A stretch of DNA of 64,000 nt from Pseudomonadota bacterium (GCA_022843465.1 JALHNO010000002.1:1-64000); one strand, 5' to 3'; shown: positions 17,508 through 28,088, counted from the stretch's first letter. Made by a program: numbers and translations. Notes: generated by a model from the sequence alone, not told the origin.

Positions 17508-18746
17508 ATGAGCAAGCGTCGCGTCGTCATTACCGGCATGGGCATCGTCTCGCCCGTGGGCAACGATCTGGCCACCGCCTGGGACAACATCCGCAATGGC
17601 CGTTCCGGCATCGGGCCGATCACCAGCTTCGACCCGGCGCTGTATGCGACGCGCATCGCCGGGGAAGTGCGCGATTTCGACTTCACCCGCTGGGTGAACG
17701 CGAAAGACGCGCGCAAGATGGACACCTTTATCCACTACGGCATCGCTGCCTCGATGATGGCGATGGATGACGCTGGCCTGGAGATCACCGAGGCCAATGC
17801 CGAGCGCACCGGTGTCCTGGTCGGCTCCGGCATCGGCGGCATCCACGGCATCGAACAGACCGCGATTGCCCTGCATACCGGTGGCCCGCGCAAGGTTTCT
17901 CCGTTTTACGTGCCGTCAACCATCATCAATATGCTGCCCGGTCAGTTGAGCATCCTCAAGGGCATCAAGGGCCCCAATTTCTCGGCGGTCTCCGCCTGCG
18001 CCACGGCGAATCACAGCGTTGGCATGGCGATGCGTCTGATCCAGTACGGCGATGCCGATGTCATGGTCGCTGGCGGCGCCGAGTTCGGCTCGGCGCCGAC
18101 CTCGGTCGCCGGCTTCTGCTCGATGAAGGCGATGAGCACGCGCAACGATGAGCCCACCCGCGCCAGCCGCCCCTGGGATCGTGATCGCGATGGCTTTGTG
18201 CTCGGCGATGGTGCCGGCATTCTGGTCATCGAAGAATACGAGCACGCCAAGGCACGCGGCGCCCGAATCTATGCCGAACTGGCTGGTTTCGGTGCCAGCT
18301 CGGATGCGCATCACATGACCGCGCCCAGCGAGAACGGCGAGGGACCAGCGCGCTGCCTGGTCTCGGCACTGCGCGATGCTGGCGTCAATGCCGATCAGGT
18401 CGGTTATCTGAATGCACACGGCACCTCGACGCCGCTCGGCGATCTCGCCGAGACCCTCGCGCTCAAGCGCGCCCTTGGCGACCACGCCTACAAGACCATG
18501 GTCAGTTCCACCAAGTCGATGACCGGACATCTGCTCGGTGCCGCCGGCGGCATCGAAGCGATCTTCACCACCCTGGCCGTCCACCACGGCGTGATCCCAC
18601 CCACGATCAACCTCGACAATCCCGGCGAAGGCTGTGACCTCGACTACGTGCCAAACGTCGCCCGCGACAAGTCGGTGGATGTGGCCGTCTCCAATGGCTT
18701 CGGCTTTGGTGGCACCAATGCCACCCTGGTCATGCGCAGGATCTGA
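17508..18746 (+). CDS. fabF: beta-ketoacyl-ACP synthase II
   Basis: A 412-aa elongating condensing enzyme. The nucleophile is C164 in VSACATANHSVG, with His in NAHGTSTPLGD and His in STKSMTGHLLGAAGG. The terminal NGFGFGGTNATLV is characteristic. Start MSKRRVVITGMGIVSP has GGAG 6 nt upstream. The genes that often follow fabF in related genomes (pabC, mltG, tmk, holB) are not next; a REP-like repeat and a convergent deaminase gene follow instead. Confidence 0.97.
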   Translation: MSKRRVVITGMGIVSPVGNDLATAWDNIRNGRSGIGPITSFDPALYATRIAGEVRDFDFTRWVNAKDARKMDTFIHYGIAASMMAMDDAGLEITEANAERTGVLVGSGIGGIHGIEQTAIALHTGGPRKVSPFYVPSTIINMLPGQLSILKGIKGPNFSAVSACATANHSVGMAMRLIQYGDADVMVAGGAEFGSAPTSVAGFCSMKAMSTRNDEPTRASRPWDRDRDGFVLGDGAGILVIEEYEHAKARGARIYAELAGFGASSDAHHMTAPSENGEGPARCLVSALRDAGVNADQVGYLNAHGTSTPLGDLAETLALKRALGDHAYKTMVSSTKSMTGHLLGAAGGIEAIFTTLAVHHGVIPPTINLDNPGEGCDLDYVPNVARDKSVDVAVSNGFGFGGTNATLVMRRI

Positions 18747-18752
18747 GCCTCT

Positions 18753-18824
18753 CTGTAGGAGCACCCAAGGGGTGCGACCGCGCACGCGATCAACCCCACG
18801 GTCGGCCCGCCTCGGGCCTCCTAC
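18753..18824. repeat. REP-like inverted repeat between convergent genes
   Basis: CTGTAGGAG (18753-18761) and CTCCTAC (18818-18824) form an outer inverted repeat. Inside are two short hairpins, GCACCC..GGGTGC and GGCCCG..CGGGCC. The right end overlaps the stop codon of the convergent codA-like gene. The layout fits a bidirectional terminator made from a REP-type repeat. Confidence 0.6.
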
Positions 18825-20092
18825 GGGCAGCTGAGTTCCACGCGTTCCGGTCGCCCGGCCAGGTGCAACGCACTCTGCTGCACAGGCGCTTCCGAGATCA
18901 CCACACCGCCGCGTATCACGAACAATCGATTTGCCTTGAGCCGGATCGCCTCGAACGGATCGGCGGCCTGCAGCACCACCAGGTCGGCGCGACAACCGGG
19001 CTCCAGCCCGTAGTCAGCGAGGCCGAGAATCCGCGCCGGATTTACCGTGATGGCATCGAAGCAGCGTGCGATCGCGTCCTGTGAGGTCATCTGGCCGACA
19101 TGCACTGCCATGTGCGCGACTTCCAGCATGTCGGCAGAGCCGAACGAATACCAGGGATCCATCACGCAGTCGTGACCGAAGGCGACATCGACGCCGGCTG
19201 CCATCAGTTCGGGCACCCGCGTCATGCCGCGGCGTTTCGGATAACTGTCGTGGCGCCCCTGCAGGGTGATATTGATCAGCGGGTTGGCGATCGCAGCCAC
19301 GCCACTCTCGGCGATCAGCGGCAACAGTTTGGACACATAGTAGTTGTCCATCGAATGCATCGAGGTCAGATGCGAACCGGCAACGCGGCCTTCCAGTCCG
19401 GTGCGCAGCGTCTCTGCGGCAAGGGTCTCGATGTGCCGCGAATTCGGATCGTCGGTTTCGTCGCAATGCATGTCCACCCGCAGGCCGCGCGCTGCGGCGA
19501 TCTCGCAGAGGTGCCGCACCGAGGCCGCGCCTTCGGCCATGGTGCGTTCGAAGTGCGGGATGCCGCCGACCACATCAACGCCCCGGTTGAGTGCGCGGAT
19601 CAGGTTTTCCTGGGCATTGGGCGAGCGGTAGAAACCATCCTGCGGAAATGCCACCAGTTGCAGATCGAGATACGGCTGCACCTGGCGCTTGACCTCAAGC
19701 AGGGCATCGACCGCGAGCAGACGGTCGTCACAGATATCGACGTGACTGCGGATCGCCAACAGACCGCGGGCGACGGCCATGTCGCAGTAGCGCAGGGCGC
19801 GTTCGATCAGCGCATCGATGGTCAACTGCGGCTTCAGTTCACCCCAGAGCGCGATGCCTTCGAGCAGGGTGCCCGAGCGGTTCAAGCGCGGTAGCCCGAG
19901 CGACAGCGTCGCATCCATGTGGAAATGCGCATCTACGAACGGTGTGCTGACCAGGCGGCCGCTGGCATCGATCTCCTTGGCGGCGTTTGCGGCAATGGCC
20001 GGAGTCAGTTCGACGATGCGACCGTCCTGGATGCCGATATCGATATCACGGCGCCCATCGGGCAGATTGGCGTGGCGCAGGATCAAATCCAT
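18821..20092 (-). CDS. codA: cytosine deaminase-like amidohydrolase
   Basis: A 423-aa amidohydrolase close to E. coli CodA in length and motifs. Metal ligands are FVDAHFHMD (HxH), the His and catalytic Glu in DMHCDETDDPNSR, and the Asp in FGHDCVMDPWYS. Long shared stretches include NPLINITLQGRHDSYPKRRG. The residue after the zinc-binding Asp is Cys; in E. coli CodA it is Asp314, which shapes substrate choice, so the substrate may be cytosine or a related ring. The start MDLILRHANLPDG was chosen by alignment with CodA; MLEPASH at 20125 is an alternative. It diverges from mmsA, and deamination to uracil would feed PreTA encoded downstream. Confidence 0.87.
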   Translation of the reverse strand: MDLILRHANLPDGRRDIDIGIQDGRIVELTPAIAANAAKEIDASGRLVSTPFVDAHFHMDATLSLGLPRLNRSGTLLEGIALWGELKPQLTIDALIERALRYCDMAVARGLLAIRSHVDICDDRLLAVDALLEVKRQVQPYLDLQLVAFPQDGFYRSPNAQENLIRALNRGVDVVGGIPHFERTMAEGAASVRHLCEIAAARGLRVDMHCDETDDPNSRHIETLAAETLRTGLEGRVAGSHLTSMHSMDNYYVSKLLPLIAESGVAAIANPLINITLQGRHDSYPKRRGMTRVPELMAAGVDVAFGHDCVMDPWYSFGSADMLEVAHMAVHVGQMTSQDAIARCFDAITVNPARILGLADYGLEPGCRADLVVLQAADPFEAIRLKANRLFVIRGGVVISEAPVQQSALHLAGRPERVELSCP

Positions 20093-20261
20093 GGTGAAGT
20101 CCGGGTGGCTCGCGGGTTCAAGCATCGCATGCGGGACCGCCTCGCTCCAGCCGGAATGGCGTCCTGTCGCGCACGCCCATGCGCAGCGCCTGCGCCGGTG
20201 GTAAAAAGGGCGTCCGGAGCTTGCCTGTTCCGGACCTCGACCGGACCATTGCGAGAACAGC

Positions 20262-21767
20262 ATGACCCAGCCTGTGCGGATACCCCACTACATCAACGGT
20301 GCACGTGAGCAGGGCAGCGATGCCCGCCTGGCGCCGGTGTTCAACCCGGCCAGCGGCGCCCAGTCGGGCACGATTTCGCTGGCCGATCAGGCCACAGTCG
20401 ATGCGGCCGTGGCCGCGGCCAAAGCGGCGTTTCCCGCCTGGGCGGCAACTTCACCAATGCGACGCGCCCGGGTCATGTTCAAGCTGCGCGATCTGGTCGA
20501 GGCCAACGCGGACCAGTTGGCTGCGCAGATCACCGCCGAACATGGCAAGACCCATGGCGATGCGCTCGGCGAAGTCCAGCGTGGCCTGGAAGTCATCGAA
20601 TTCGCCTGCGGCATTCCGCAGTTGCTGAAGGGCGAAACCACCGAGAACATCGGCGCCGGTGTCGATGCGCTGTCGCTGCGCCAGCCACTCGGGGTCGTCG
20701 CCGGCATCACCCCGTTCAATTTTCCGGCGATGGTGCCGATGTGGATGTTCCCGATCGCCATCGCCTGCGGCAATACCTTTGTGCTGAAACCCTCCGAGCG
20801 CGACCCTTCTTCTTCGCTGCTGCTGGCCGACTGGCTGAAGCAGGCGGGTTTGCCGGATGGCGTGTTCAACGTCGTCCACGGCGACAAGGTCGCGGTCGAT
20901 GCCCTGCTGGCACACCCGGATGTGCGTGCCCTGAGCTTTGTCGGCTCGACACCGATTGCAAGGTACATCTACGAGACCGGTGCCCATCATGGCAAGCGCG
21001 TACAGGCGCTCGGTGGTGCCAAGAACCATATGCTGGTGATGCCCGACGCCGATCTTGAGCAGACCGCCGATGCCCTGATGGGTGCGGGCTATGGTTCCGC
21101 CGGTGAACGCTGCATGGCGATATCGGTTGCGGTGGCCGTCGGCGACAAGGTCGCCGATGCCCTGGTCGCAGCGTTGGCGCCGCGCGTGCGGGCACTCAGG
21201 ATCGGGCCGGGCATGACGACGGGCATGGACATGGGCCCGCTGATCACCACCCAGCATCGCGAGCGCGTCAGCGGCTATGTCGATCTCGGTGTCAGCGAAG
21301 GCGCTGAACTGGTTGTCGATGGCCGCGGTCATGTTGTGGCCGGCAGTGAGCTGGGCTTCTTCCTCGGTGGCTGCCTGTTCGACCGGGTGACCGAGCACAT
21401 GCGCATCTACAAGGAAGAAATCTTCGGACCGGTGCTGTGCATCGTGCGCGCCGCCGACTATGAAGAAGGCCTGCGCCTGATCAATGAGCACGAGTATGGC
21501 AATGGGACCGCGATCTTCACCCGTGACGGCGATGCCGCGCGCGACTTCGTCCAGCGTGTCCAGGTCGGCATGGTCGGCGTCAACGTGCCGATTCCGGTTC
21601 CGGCCGCGTTCCACAGCTTCGGTGGCTGGAAGAATTCCCTGTTCGGCGACCTGCACATCTACGGCCCGGACGGCGTGCGCTTTTATACCAAGCTCAAAGC
21701 GGTCACCTCGCGCTGGCCGACCAGTATCCGATCCGGCGCGCAGTTTGTGATGTTTACCGGCGAGTAG
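20262..21767 (+). CDS. mmsA: CoA-acylating methylmalonate/malonate-semialdehyde dehydrogenase
   Basis: A 501-aa aldehyde dehydrogenase of the MmsA/IolA class. It has [30 protein letters not shown] and catalytic C284 in [12 protein letters not shown], and the C-terminal PFAALSW-type region is replaced by the MMSDH pattern ([18 protein letters not shown]). It oxidises malonate semialdehyde to acetyl-CoA, the last step from beta-alanine in reductive pyrimidine breakdown. That role is inferred from the deaminase, carbamoylase and PreTA neighbours; valine or inositol degradation are other known uses of the family. It is followed 24 bp later by the carbamoylase gene. Confidence 0.92.
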   Translation: MTQPVRIPHYINGAREQGSDARLAPVFNPASGAQSGTISLADQATVDAAVAAAKAAFPAWAATSPMRRARVMFKLRDLVEANADQLAAQITAEHGKTHGDALGEVQRGLEVIEFACGIPQLLKGETTENIGAGVDALSLRQPLGVVAGITPFNFPAMVPMWMFPIAIACGNTFVLKPSERDPSSSLLLADWLKQAGLPDGVFNVVHGDKVAVDALLAHPDVRALSFVGSTPIARYIYETGAHHGKRVQALGGAKNHMLVMPDADLEQTADALMGAGYGSAGERCMAISVAVAVGDKVADALVAALAPRVRALRIGPGMTTGMDMGPLITTQHRERVSGYVDLGVSEGAELVVDGRGHVVAGSELGFFLGGCLFDRVTEHMRIYKEEIFGPVLCIVRAADYEEGLRLINEHEYGNGTAIFTRDGDAARDFVQRVQVGMVGVNVPIPVPAAFHSFGGWKNSLFGDLHIYGPDGVRFYTKLKAVTSRWPTSIRSGAQFVMFTGE

Positions 21768-21791
21768 GTTCTTCTGTACGGAGGATTTCCC

Positions 21792-23048
21792 ATGAACGCA
21801 CAACTCAAACCTGAAACCCAGCCCATCCGCATCAATGGCCAGCGTCTGTGGGACTCCTTGATGGAGATGGCCAGGATCGGCGCCACGCCCAAGGGCGGCG
21901 TCTGCCGACTGGCGTTGACCGATCTTGATCGCGACGGCCGCGATCTGTTTGCGCGCTGGTGCAAGGAGGCTGGCTGCAGCATCAGCGTGGACAAGATGGG
22001 CAATGTGTTTGCGCGCCGGCCCGGCAAGGACAATAGCCTGGCGCCGGTGGTGACCGGATCGCATGCGGATTCGCAGCCCACCGGCGGCCGCTTCGATGGC
22101 ATCTACGGTGTCCTCGGCGGACTCGAAGTGATCCGCAGTCTCAACGATCACGGCATCGAGACCGACCGGCCGATCGAGGTGGTGATCTGGACCAATGAGG
22201 AGGGCTCGCGCTTTGCACCCGCGATGGTCGCCTCCGGGGTGTTCGCTGGCGTGTTCACGCTCGAGTATGGTCTCTCGCGCGCCGACGTCGATGGCAAGAC
22301 CATGGGCGAAGAGCTCGCGCGCATCGGCTACGCCGGTGACCAGCCGATGGGCAAACCCATTCACGCCGCCTTCGAGCTGCATATCGAGCAGGGCCCGATC
22401 CTGGAAGCCGAGGGCAAGACGATTGGCGTCGTGCACGCCGCCCAAGGGCAGCGCTGGTACGAAGTGGTCTTTACCGGACAGGAGTCACACGCCGGTCCGA
22501 CGCCGATGCCGCGTCGGCGCGATGCCCTGCTTGGTGCCGCCCGCGTGATCGAACTGGTCAACCGTGTCGGACTCGAACACGCGCCCTACGCTTGCGCGAC
22601 GGTCGGCATGATCCAGAATCATCCCAATTCGCGCAATGTGATTCCGGGTCGCGTGTTTTTCACCATCGATATCCGCCATCCGGAAGACGCCGTGCTGGCC
22701 GAAATGGATCGCAAGGTGCGGGAAGGTGTCGCGCGGATTGCGGAACAGACCAGGCTTGAAGTCACCCGCCTTGAGCAGATTTTCTATTACGCGCCGATTG
22801 CCTTCGACAAGGCCTGTGTCGATTCTGTGCGCGCGGCTGCCGAGCGCCTCGGCTATTCGCATCGCGAGATCGTTTCGGGTGCCGGCCACGACGCCTGCTA
22901 TCTGTCCAAGGTCGCCCCGACCGCGATGATCTTTGTGCCCTGCGTGGATGGCATCAGCCACAACGAAGTGGAAGACGCCACCCCGGAGTGGATCGAGGCC
23001 GGCGGCAATGTGCTGCTGCATGCGATTCTGGGACGGGTGGATCGCTGA
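21792..23048 (+). CDS. Zn-dependent N-carbamoyl-beta-alanine amidohydrolase (hydantoinase/carbamoylase family)
   Basis: A 418-aa M20-fold hydrolase. The binuclear metal site is visible: GSHADSQPTGGRFDG (His, Asp), WTNEEGSRFAPAM (Glu pair) and FELHIEQGPILE (His). The dimerisation domain contains SHAGPTPMPRRRDAL, and the C-terminal His is in DGISHNEVE. In this context it should release CO2 and NH3 from N-carbamoyl-beta-alanine to give beta-alanine. Allantoate amidohydrolase and L-N-carbamoylase share the fold and cannot be excluded by sequence alone. It has its own ribosome-binding site (GGAGG region) after mmsA. Confidence 0.87.
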   Translation: MNAQLKPETQPIRINGQRLWDSLMEMARIGATPKGGVCRLALTDLDRDGRDLFARWCKEAGCSISVDKMGNVFARRPGKDNSLAPVVTGSHADSQPTGGRFDGIYGVLGGLEVIRSLNDHGIETDRPIEVVIWTNEEGSRFAPAMVASGVFAGVFTLEYGLSRADVDGKTMGEELARIGYAGDQPMGKPIHAAFELHIEQGPILEAEGKTIGVVHAAQGQRWYEVVFTGQESHAGPTPMPRRRDALLGAARVIELVNRVGLEHAPYACATVGMIQNHPNSRNVIPGRVFFTIDIRHPEDAVLAEMDRKVREGVARIAEQTRLEVTRLEQIFYYAPIAFDKACVDSVRAAAERLGYSHREIVSGAGHDACYLSKVAPTAMIFVPCVDGISHNEVEDATPEWIEAGGNVLLHAILGRVDR

Positions 23049-23540
23049 ATCAGCTGGGGGCTGCGGCGCCTGCATGCTGCTGGCCAGCTGGGCCGCTCTG
23101 AGCTTCGTTGTGCGCGGAGCCGGTCGCCAGCGGAACAACAGGTGATGACAGCCTGCGCGAGCGCATTAGCCGCTTGGGCCGCGGTCGGCGCGGCTCGACC
23201 GGGTTTTCTCCCAGCAGCTCCAGCAACTGGCAGTTGTATGCGTGGTTGAGCAGAGCTCTGGACATTGCCGGTTTCCTCGCACTGGCTGGCGAGGAAAGGC
23301 TACGCAACCTGCCCGTCAGCGGTTTGGCCGCAGGTTGCAGCGACTTGTCACCAGGTTGCGATCGCTCCGGGTCTGCCGACGCTTTGCCCGGCGAGACGGC
23401 CGACTGCCAGGCTTGCGCGCCGCGATTCCAGTCGGCTTGGCAGCTCCGCAGTCAGGGGCCCCGTCCTCCGCCACGCCCGAACCAACGCTCTGCCTGCCGG
23501 TCCGCTAGCATGCGCAGCAGGCCGATTACCCGGGTCCCGT
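23049..23540. other. 492-bp intergenic region, no gene recognised
   Basis: The frame of the downstream sensor stays open back to 23265, but that part encodes Arg/Cys-rich sequence without family character, ahead of a clear signal peptide at 23541. I see no tRNA, no convincing terminator and no strong promoter. It probably carries the promoter of the sensor gene. Confidence 0.5.
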
Positions 23541-26500
23541 ATGCGCGTGCCAGGTCTGATGCTGCTGCTTGCCATGACCGGCCTGGTGGCCGGCGGCGAG
23601 CGCGGCAGTCCGCCTGTGCAGGTCTACGAGACCCAGCCGCTGGGCGGCGCCCATCTGAACACGCATCTGCTGCAGTTGCCCGATGGACGGCTGTGCGTGT
23701 CCAACATGGTGGGGTTGTTGCGCTTCGACGGCGTCCGCTGGCTGCTGGCTACGCACCCGCGCGCGCTCGGCGGCATGGAATTTCTCTCGCTTGGGCCGCA
23801 GGATCGGATCTACACAAGTTTCAACGGAGATATTGGCTATTTTGCCGACGATGCCGCCGGGATTCCGCAGTGGCACAGTGTGGCTGAGCGCGTGCCGGAA
23901 GCGGCACGCGATTTCGGCGAGATCATTGGCGTCGTCCATGACCCAGGCCGCAAGGGCGTCTGGTATACGAGCTTCGAACATATCCTGTTCATTCCTGATG
24001 ATGGCGGTCCGGTCAGCAGCCTGAGTACCTCAGACGCTGAGCGACGTTTCGCCTTTGGCGGTCTCGTCGGCGATGAGTTCTGGCTGCAGCGGTATCCGGA
24101 TCTGGTACCGACGCGCGTCCACTCGCTCGATCCGCTGCAACTCGAGCCGGTGCCCGGCGCGGAGGCAGCCGCACAACAGATTCGTGCCGTGGCCGGGCGG
24201 ACCGGACAGCTGAAGATCGGCCTGCTCAACGGCGTCCTGCTCGACTATGACGGCACCCGGCTGTCGTTGTGGACGGATGCCTTGCGGCCGCTGCTGGTGC
24301 AGAGCAAGCTGCATGATCTGCTCGAACTGCGCGACGGCCGCTACGCAGTCGGCAGCAGCACCCTCGGACTGATGGTGCTGGATGCAGGGGGCGAGCTGGT
24401 TGACCACTACAGGGATGCAGATGGTCTGGCCACGCATCGGCGCACGCACTCGCTGCTGGAGGATCGCGAGGGCGACATCTGGTTTGCCCAGGATCAGATC
24501 GTTACGCGCCTGGCGATGGCGCGGTCGGTCAGTGTCTACGACGAATCCCGTGGCCTGCCTTCGGCCTATGAGGCCAGCCGATGGCAGGGACAGATCTACG
24601 TCGGCAGCAATGTCGGGCTGTATCGGCTGCAGGCTGCACCCGGCCCCGGCGGCGGAAGGTTCGAGCGCGTACTACCGCAACTCAAGGATGTCCGCTCGCT
24701 GGCCGTGGTCGATGAGCGCACGCTGATGGTGATCGACGGCGATGTCCATCAGGTCCGCGCTGCCGAAGACGGCACCCTCAGCGCAGGCAAGCTCGGCGAC
24801 TTCGAACCGGCCAATGTGCTGGAACCCTCGCGCTTCGTTCCAGGCCGGGTCTGGGTCGCACATGCAGCGGGATTGTCGCGCTTCGACCGGGCAGTCAACG
24901 GAGTGTTGCAGCAGACCGATGTGGCGGGTGTAACTGCCGCCTACTACAAGCTTGCGGAACGCGATCGCGACGCGGTCTGGGCCGCCGACCGTGTCGGTGG
25001 CGTGGACCTGATCGATGCCAATGGCATCCTGCCGGTGCGCCATTATGGCGTCGCCCAGGGCCTTCCTGCTGGCCAGGTCCGTATCTACAGTGGCCCTCGC
25101 GAACCCTGGTTCACCACCATGCTCGGGCTGCGCGTCTACGATGCCCGCAGTGATCGGTTCATTGTGCCCGCTGGCCTGCCCGCCAGCCTCAGCCAGGACC
25201 GACTGTTCTCGGTACTGCAGGATGAGCATGAAAATCTCTGGGTGCGCGGCGGCGAAATCGAGAACGATGTGTTCTGGCGCAGCGCGCAGGGCTGGCGTCC
25301 CGATCATGGCCTGCTGCATGCGGTCGACCCGCATCCGACAATCTTCAATTTCCGCCGCGAGGGCGATGTTGTCTGGGCGGTGCGCGCCACTGGCCTGCTG
25401 CGGATCGATCTGGCTGGGCGGCAGACACTGCCGCCGCCGGTGCTGCCGATCCTGACCCAGGTCTACGACCTGCGTGCCAGGACGGCGTTGCCGCTGACCG
25501 AGTTGGACTCGCTCGACAGTACACAGCGCGACCTCCGCTTCGAATTTGCGCAGCCAGCCTTGCACCGACCAGAGGCCATCCACTTCCGCAGCCGTTTGCG
25601 CGGTTTTGATGATGACTGGTCGGAGTGGGCGGGTCGCGAGGCAAGCTCGCGTGTCTACACCAATCTGCCGGATGGCGCGTACACGCTCGAGGTTGAGGCG
25701 AGGGACAGCTTCCTGCGGATCGCTGCGATGCCGGCGCGATCACTGGCCATCGCGCCGCCGTGGTGGCGGTCGGGGTCAGCGCGTGCCGCCTATCTGCTGT
25801 TTGCCGCGCTGATGCTCTGGCTTGCTGCCCGCCTCGGTGCGCGGCTACGTCAGCGCCAGTTGCTTATCCGCCAGCACGAACTCGAGGCAACCGTCGAGCT
25901 GCGTACGATCGAACTCAAGCGCAGCAATGAACAGCTTGCCGAGCAGGCCGAGCGGCTGACCGAAATCGACCGGTTGAAGACCCGCTTCTTCGTCAATGTC
26001 GGGCATGAATTCCGCACGCCGCTGACCCTGGTGCTTGGTCCGATCGACGATTTGCTGCGCGATGACAGCGAACGCCTGAGCCCGCGCGCGCGCCAGCAAC
26101 TGGAAATGGCCAACCGCAATGCGCGGCGTGTGCTGGATCTGATTGTCGAACTGCTCGACGTCAATCGATTCGAGCAAGGTCAGATGCGGCTGACGCCGGT
26201 ACGCACCGATCTCTCGGTACTCGCTGCTCGCGTACTCGAAGAGCAGCGGCCCCTGCTCGATCGTCATGGTCATCATGCTTCATTGCAGATCGTCGGCGCG
26301 GGCCCCTGGCTGGCCCTGGTCGATCCGATCCAGATCGAGCGCTGTCTCGGCAATCTGATCGGCAATGCCGCCAAGTACATGACGCGTGGCGGTCAGATCG
26401 AGCTGCACCTTCGACGCACTGGTGCCTTGATCGAAATCTCGGTCTCCGATCAGGGTCGTGGCATTGCGGCCACGGCCTTGCCGCATGTCTTCGATCGCTT

Positions 26501-27500
26501 CTTCCAGTCCGAAGATTCAGACCATGCAAGTGGCTATGGCATCGGACTGGCGCTGGTGCGCGAGATTGCCGAGGCACACCAGGGCAGGGTGTCCGTGGAG
26601 AGCGAAGCCGGCGTCGGCAGCACCTTTGTGGTGGCGCTGCCTGCGGCCGCCGATGTGACTGACGATGTGGCGACCGCCGCCGCGCCGCACGCCGATACGG
26701 TGGCTGCAGACAGCGATACGGTGGCACTGTCACGGGGGCGACCGCTGGTGCTGGTGGTCGATGATCACGACGATTTGAGAGCGCGGGCACGCGAGTTGCT
26801 GAGCGCGCGGTTCGAGGTCATCGAGGCCGCGGATGGCCCGAGTGCCTGGAAGGCCGCCCGCGATCAGCTGCCAGATCTGATTGTCTGTGATGTGATGATG
26901 CCGGGCTTCGACGGCATCGAGCTGACCCGGCGCCTGCGTGCCGAGGCGGATACTGCTGCGATCGCCTTGCTGTTGCTGACCGCCAAGGCTGGATCGGAAC
27001 ACGCGGTTGCCGGACTCGCTGCCGGCGCCGATGACTATCTGGCCAAACCATTTGACGCCAGCGAATTGCTGGCACGCATCGACGCCTTGCTCGCGCGCGC
27101 GCAGCGACTGCGCCTGCGGCTGGCGCGTGAACGCCAACCGGTGGTCGCAGCGCCGGCTCAGGAATCTGCCGATCAGCGCTGGCGTCGTCGCCTTGATGCG
27201 GTGATCCTGCAAAGGCTCGACGATCCGGAGCTCAGCGTGGAGGCGCTGGCGCGCGCCCTGCACAGCGACCGCAGCCAGTTGTTTCGCAAATCCAGAGAAC
27301 TGCTCGGCATGAGCCCCAGTGAATACCTGCGCGATCAGCGACTGCGGCATGCCCAGCAGTTGTTGGGCGGTGGTGCTGGCAGCATTTCCGAAGTGGCTTA
27401 TGCGGTCGGCTTCGACAGCTTGTCGAGCTTCACCCGTGCCTTCAAGTCACGCTACGGCATCGCGCCGAGCCAGCTGCCGGTGAATCACAAGCTGAGCTGA
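23541..27500 (+). CDS. hybrid two-component system protein (beta-propeller sensor, kinase, receiver, AraC output)
   Basis: A 1319-aa all-in-one regulator. An N-terminal signal peptide (VPGLMLLLAMTGLVAGG) leads to about 640 residues of Reg_prop beta-propeller repeats (recurring FDG.RW, DIWFAQD, LWVRGGE). A Y_Y_Y domain (about 675-735) and a transmembrane helix (about 745-770) follow. Then come HisKA with the phospho-acceptor in VGHEFRTPLT (about residue 823), HATPase (GNLIGNAAKY; DQGRGIAATALPHVFDRFF), a receiver with Asp in LIVCDVMMPGFDG (about 1116), and a C-terminal AraC-type helix-turn-helix (ISEVAYAVGFDSLSSFTRAF). Such proteins sense periplasmic ligands and directly regulate adjacent catabolic genes. 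It lies inside the pyrimidine locus, so it may control it; that is inference. Confidence 0.93.
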   Translation: MRVPGLMLLLAMTGLVAGGERGSPPVQVYETQPLGGAHLNTHLLQLPDGRLCVSNMVGLLRFDGVRWLLATHPRALGGMEFLSLGPQDRIYTSFNGDIGYFADDAAGIPQWHSVAERVPEAARDFGEIIGVVHDPGRKGVWYTSFEHILFIPDDGGPVSSLSTSDAERRFAFGGLVGDEFWLQRYPDLVPTRVHSLDPLQLEPVPGAEAAAQQIRAVAGRTGQLKIGLLNGVLLDYDGTRLSLWTDALRPLLVQSKLHDLLELRDGRYAVGSSTLGLMVLDAGGELVDHYRDADGLATHRRTHSLLEDREGDIWFAQDQIVTRLAMARSVSVYDESRGLPSAYEASRWQGQIYVGSNVGLYRLQAAPGPGGGRFERVLPQLKDVRSLAVVDERTLMVIDGDVHQVRAAEDGTLSAGKLGDFEPANVLEPSRFVPGRVWVAHAAGLSRFDRAVNGVLQQTDVAGVTAAYYKLAERDRDAVWAADRVGGVDLIDANGILPVRHYGVAQGLPAGQVRIYSGPREPWFTTMLGLRVYDARSDRFIVPAGLPASLSQDRLFSVLQDEHENLWVRGGEIENDVFWRSAQGWRPDHGLLHAVDPHPTIFNFRREGDVVWAVRATGLLRIDLAGRQTLPPPVLPILTQVYDLRARTALPLTELDSLDSTQRDLRFEFAQPALHRPEAIHFRSRLRGFDDDWSEWAGREASSRVYTNLPDGAYTLEVEARDSFLRIAAMPARSLAIAPPWWRSGSARAAYLLFAALMLWLAARLGARLRQRQLLIRQHELEATVELRTIELKRSNEQLAEQAERLTEIDRLKTRFFVNVGHEFRTPLTLVLGPIDDLLRDDSERLSPRARQQLEMANRNARRVLDLIVELLDVNRFEQGQMRLTPVRTDLSVLAARVLEEQRPLLDRHGHHASLQIVGAGPWLALVDPIQIERCLGNLIGNAAKYMTRGGQIELHLRRTGALIEISVSDQGRGIAATALPHVFDRFFQSEDSDHASGYGIGLALVREIAEAHQGRVSVESEAGVGSTFVVALPAAADVTDDVATAAAPHADTVAADSDTVALSRGRPLVLVVDDHDDLRARARELLSARFEVIEAADGPSAWKAARDQLPDLIVCDVMMPGFDGIELTRRLRAEADTAAIALLLLTAKAGSEHAVAGLAAGADDYLAKPFDASELLARIDALLARAQRLRLRLARERQPVVAAPAQESADQRWRRRLDAVILQRLDDPELSVEALARALHSDRSQLFRKSRELLGMSPSEYLRDQRLRHAQQLLGGGAGSISEVAYAVGFDSLSSFTRAFKSRYGIAPSQLPVNHKLS

Positions 27501-28088
27501 GACGTGGCGGTTGCCCGTGCCGGGTACTGGCGCCGAGTTGCTGTGGACGCTGGTAGCCACGCTATCGGCAACGCGCCGAGCCATCCTGTCACCTGCGACA
27601 GCATCGACGATCGGCGCCCGGATACGAGACCGGCGCAGCTGTGTCGGTGCTGCGCAGCGTGCGGTCTGCCGTCGTCGGCGCATGATGTGCGCGCTCAGGT
27701 TTGACGCATGTGTGCATGCGCATCGCGCTCAGCGGGATGGGCCCGAGTGGGCGTCCCTGCCCACTGGCGCAAGCCAAAGCGCTATGCGATGCTTGGGCAC
27801 GCCGGACGGTAGTTCTCGGCGCCCCGCCATGCGTGCCTCGGCAGATTGATCGAGGTCCCTGGTACAGAGGGGCGGTGAACTACCGGTCGCGGCACCGTTG
27901 CGAGGCCGTGCAGGCTGGACCCGCATGCTTCCGGCTCTGCCTCCAGTGGGAAGGCGCCGCCGCAGGCGCGATGGCTCCGGCATGGAAGAATCGGGTTGGG
28001 TCCCGGTCTGTGCGTACCCCTCGTGGGCCAAAGCCCGCGCCCTGGTCGACCAGGGTGCTGTTTCGCACGCCATTCATGGGGAGCACGC
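27501..28088. other. 588-bp intergenic region, no gene recognised
   Basis: Several frames are open here on both strands, as expected at this GC content, but none has a ribosome-binding site and a recognisable protein. The preT frame stays open to 27996, yet its ribosome-binding site is at 28079. A short palindrome-rich patch (GCATGTGTGCATGCGCAT, about 27708-27725) is the only local structure I noticed. The promoter of the preT-preA-permease operon is likely here. Confidence 0.45.

Noticed and set aside
20451-22445. 664-codon open frame on the minus strand
   Set aside because: It lies opposite mmsA and the carbamoylase gene, both of which have clear catalytic motifs. The minus-strand product has no family character and arises from GC-rich codon bias.
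23265-23540. Longer N-terminus for the hybrid two-component protein
   Set aside because: The extra 92 residues are Arg/Cys/Pro-rich and would bury the clear signal peptide that starts at 23541.
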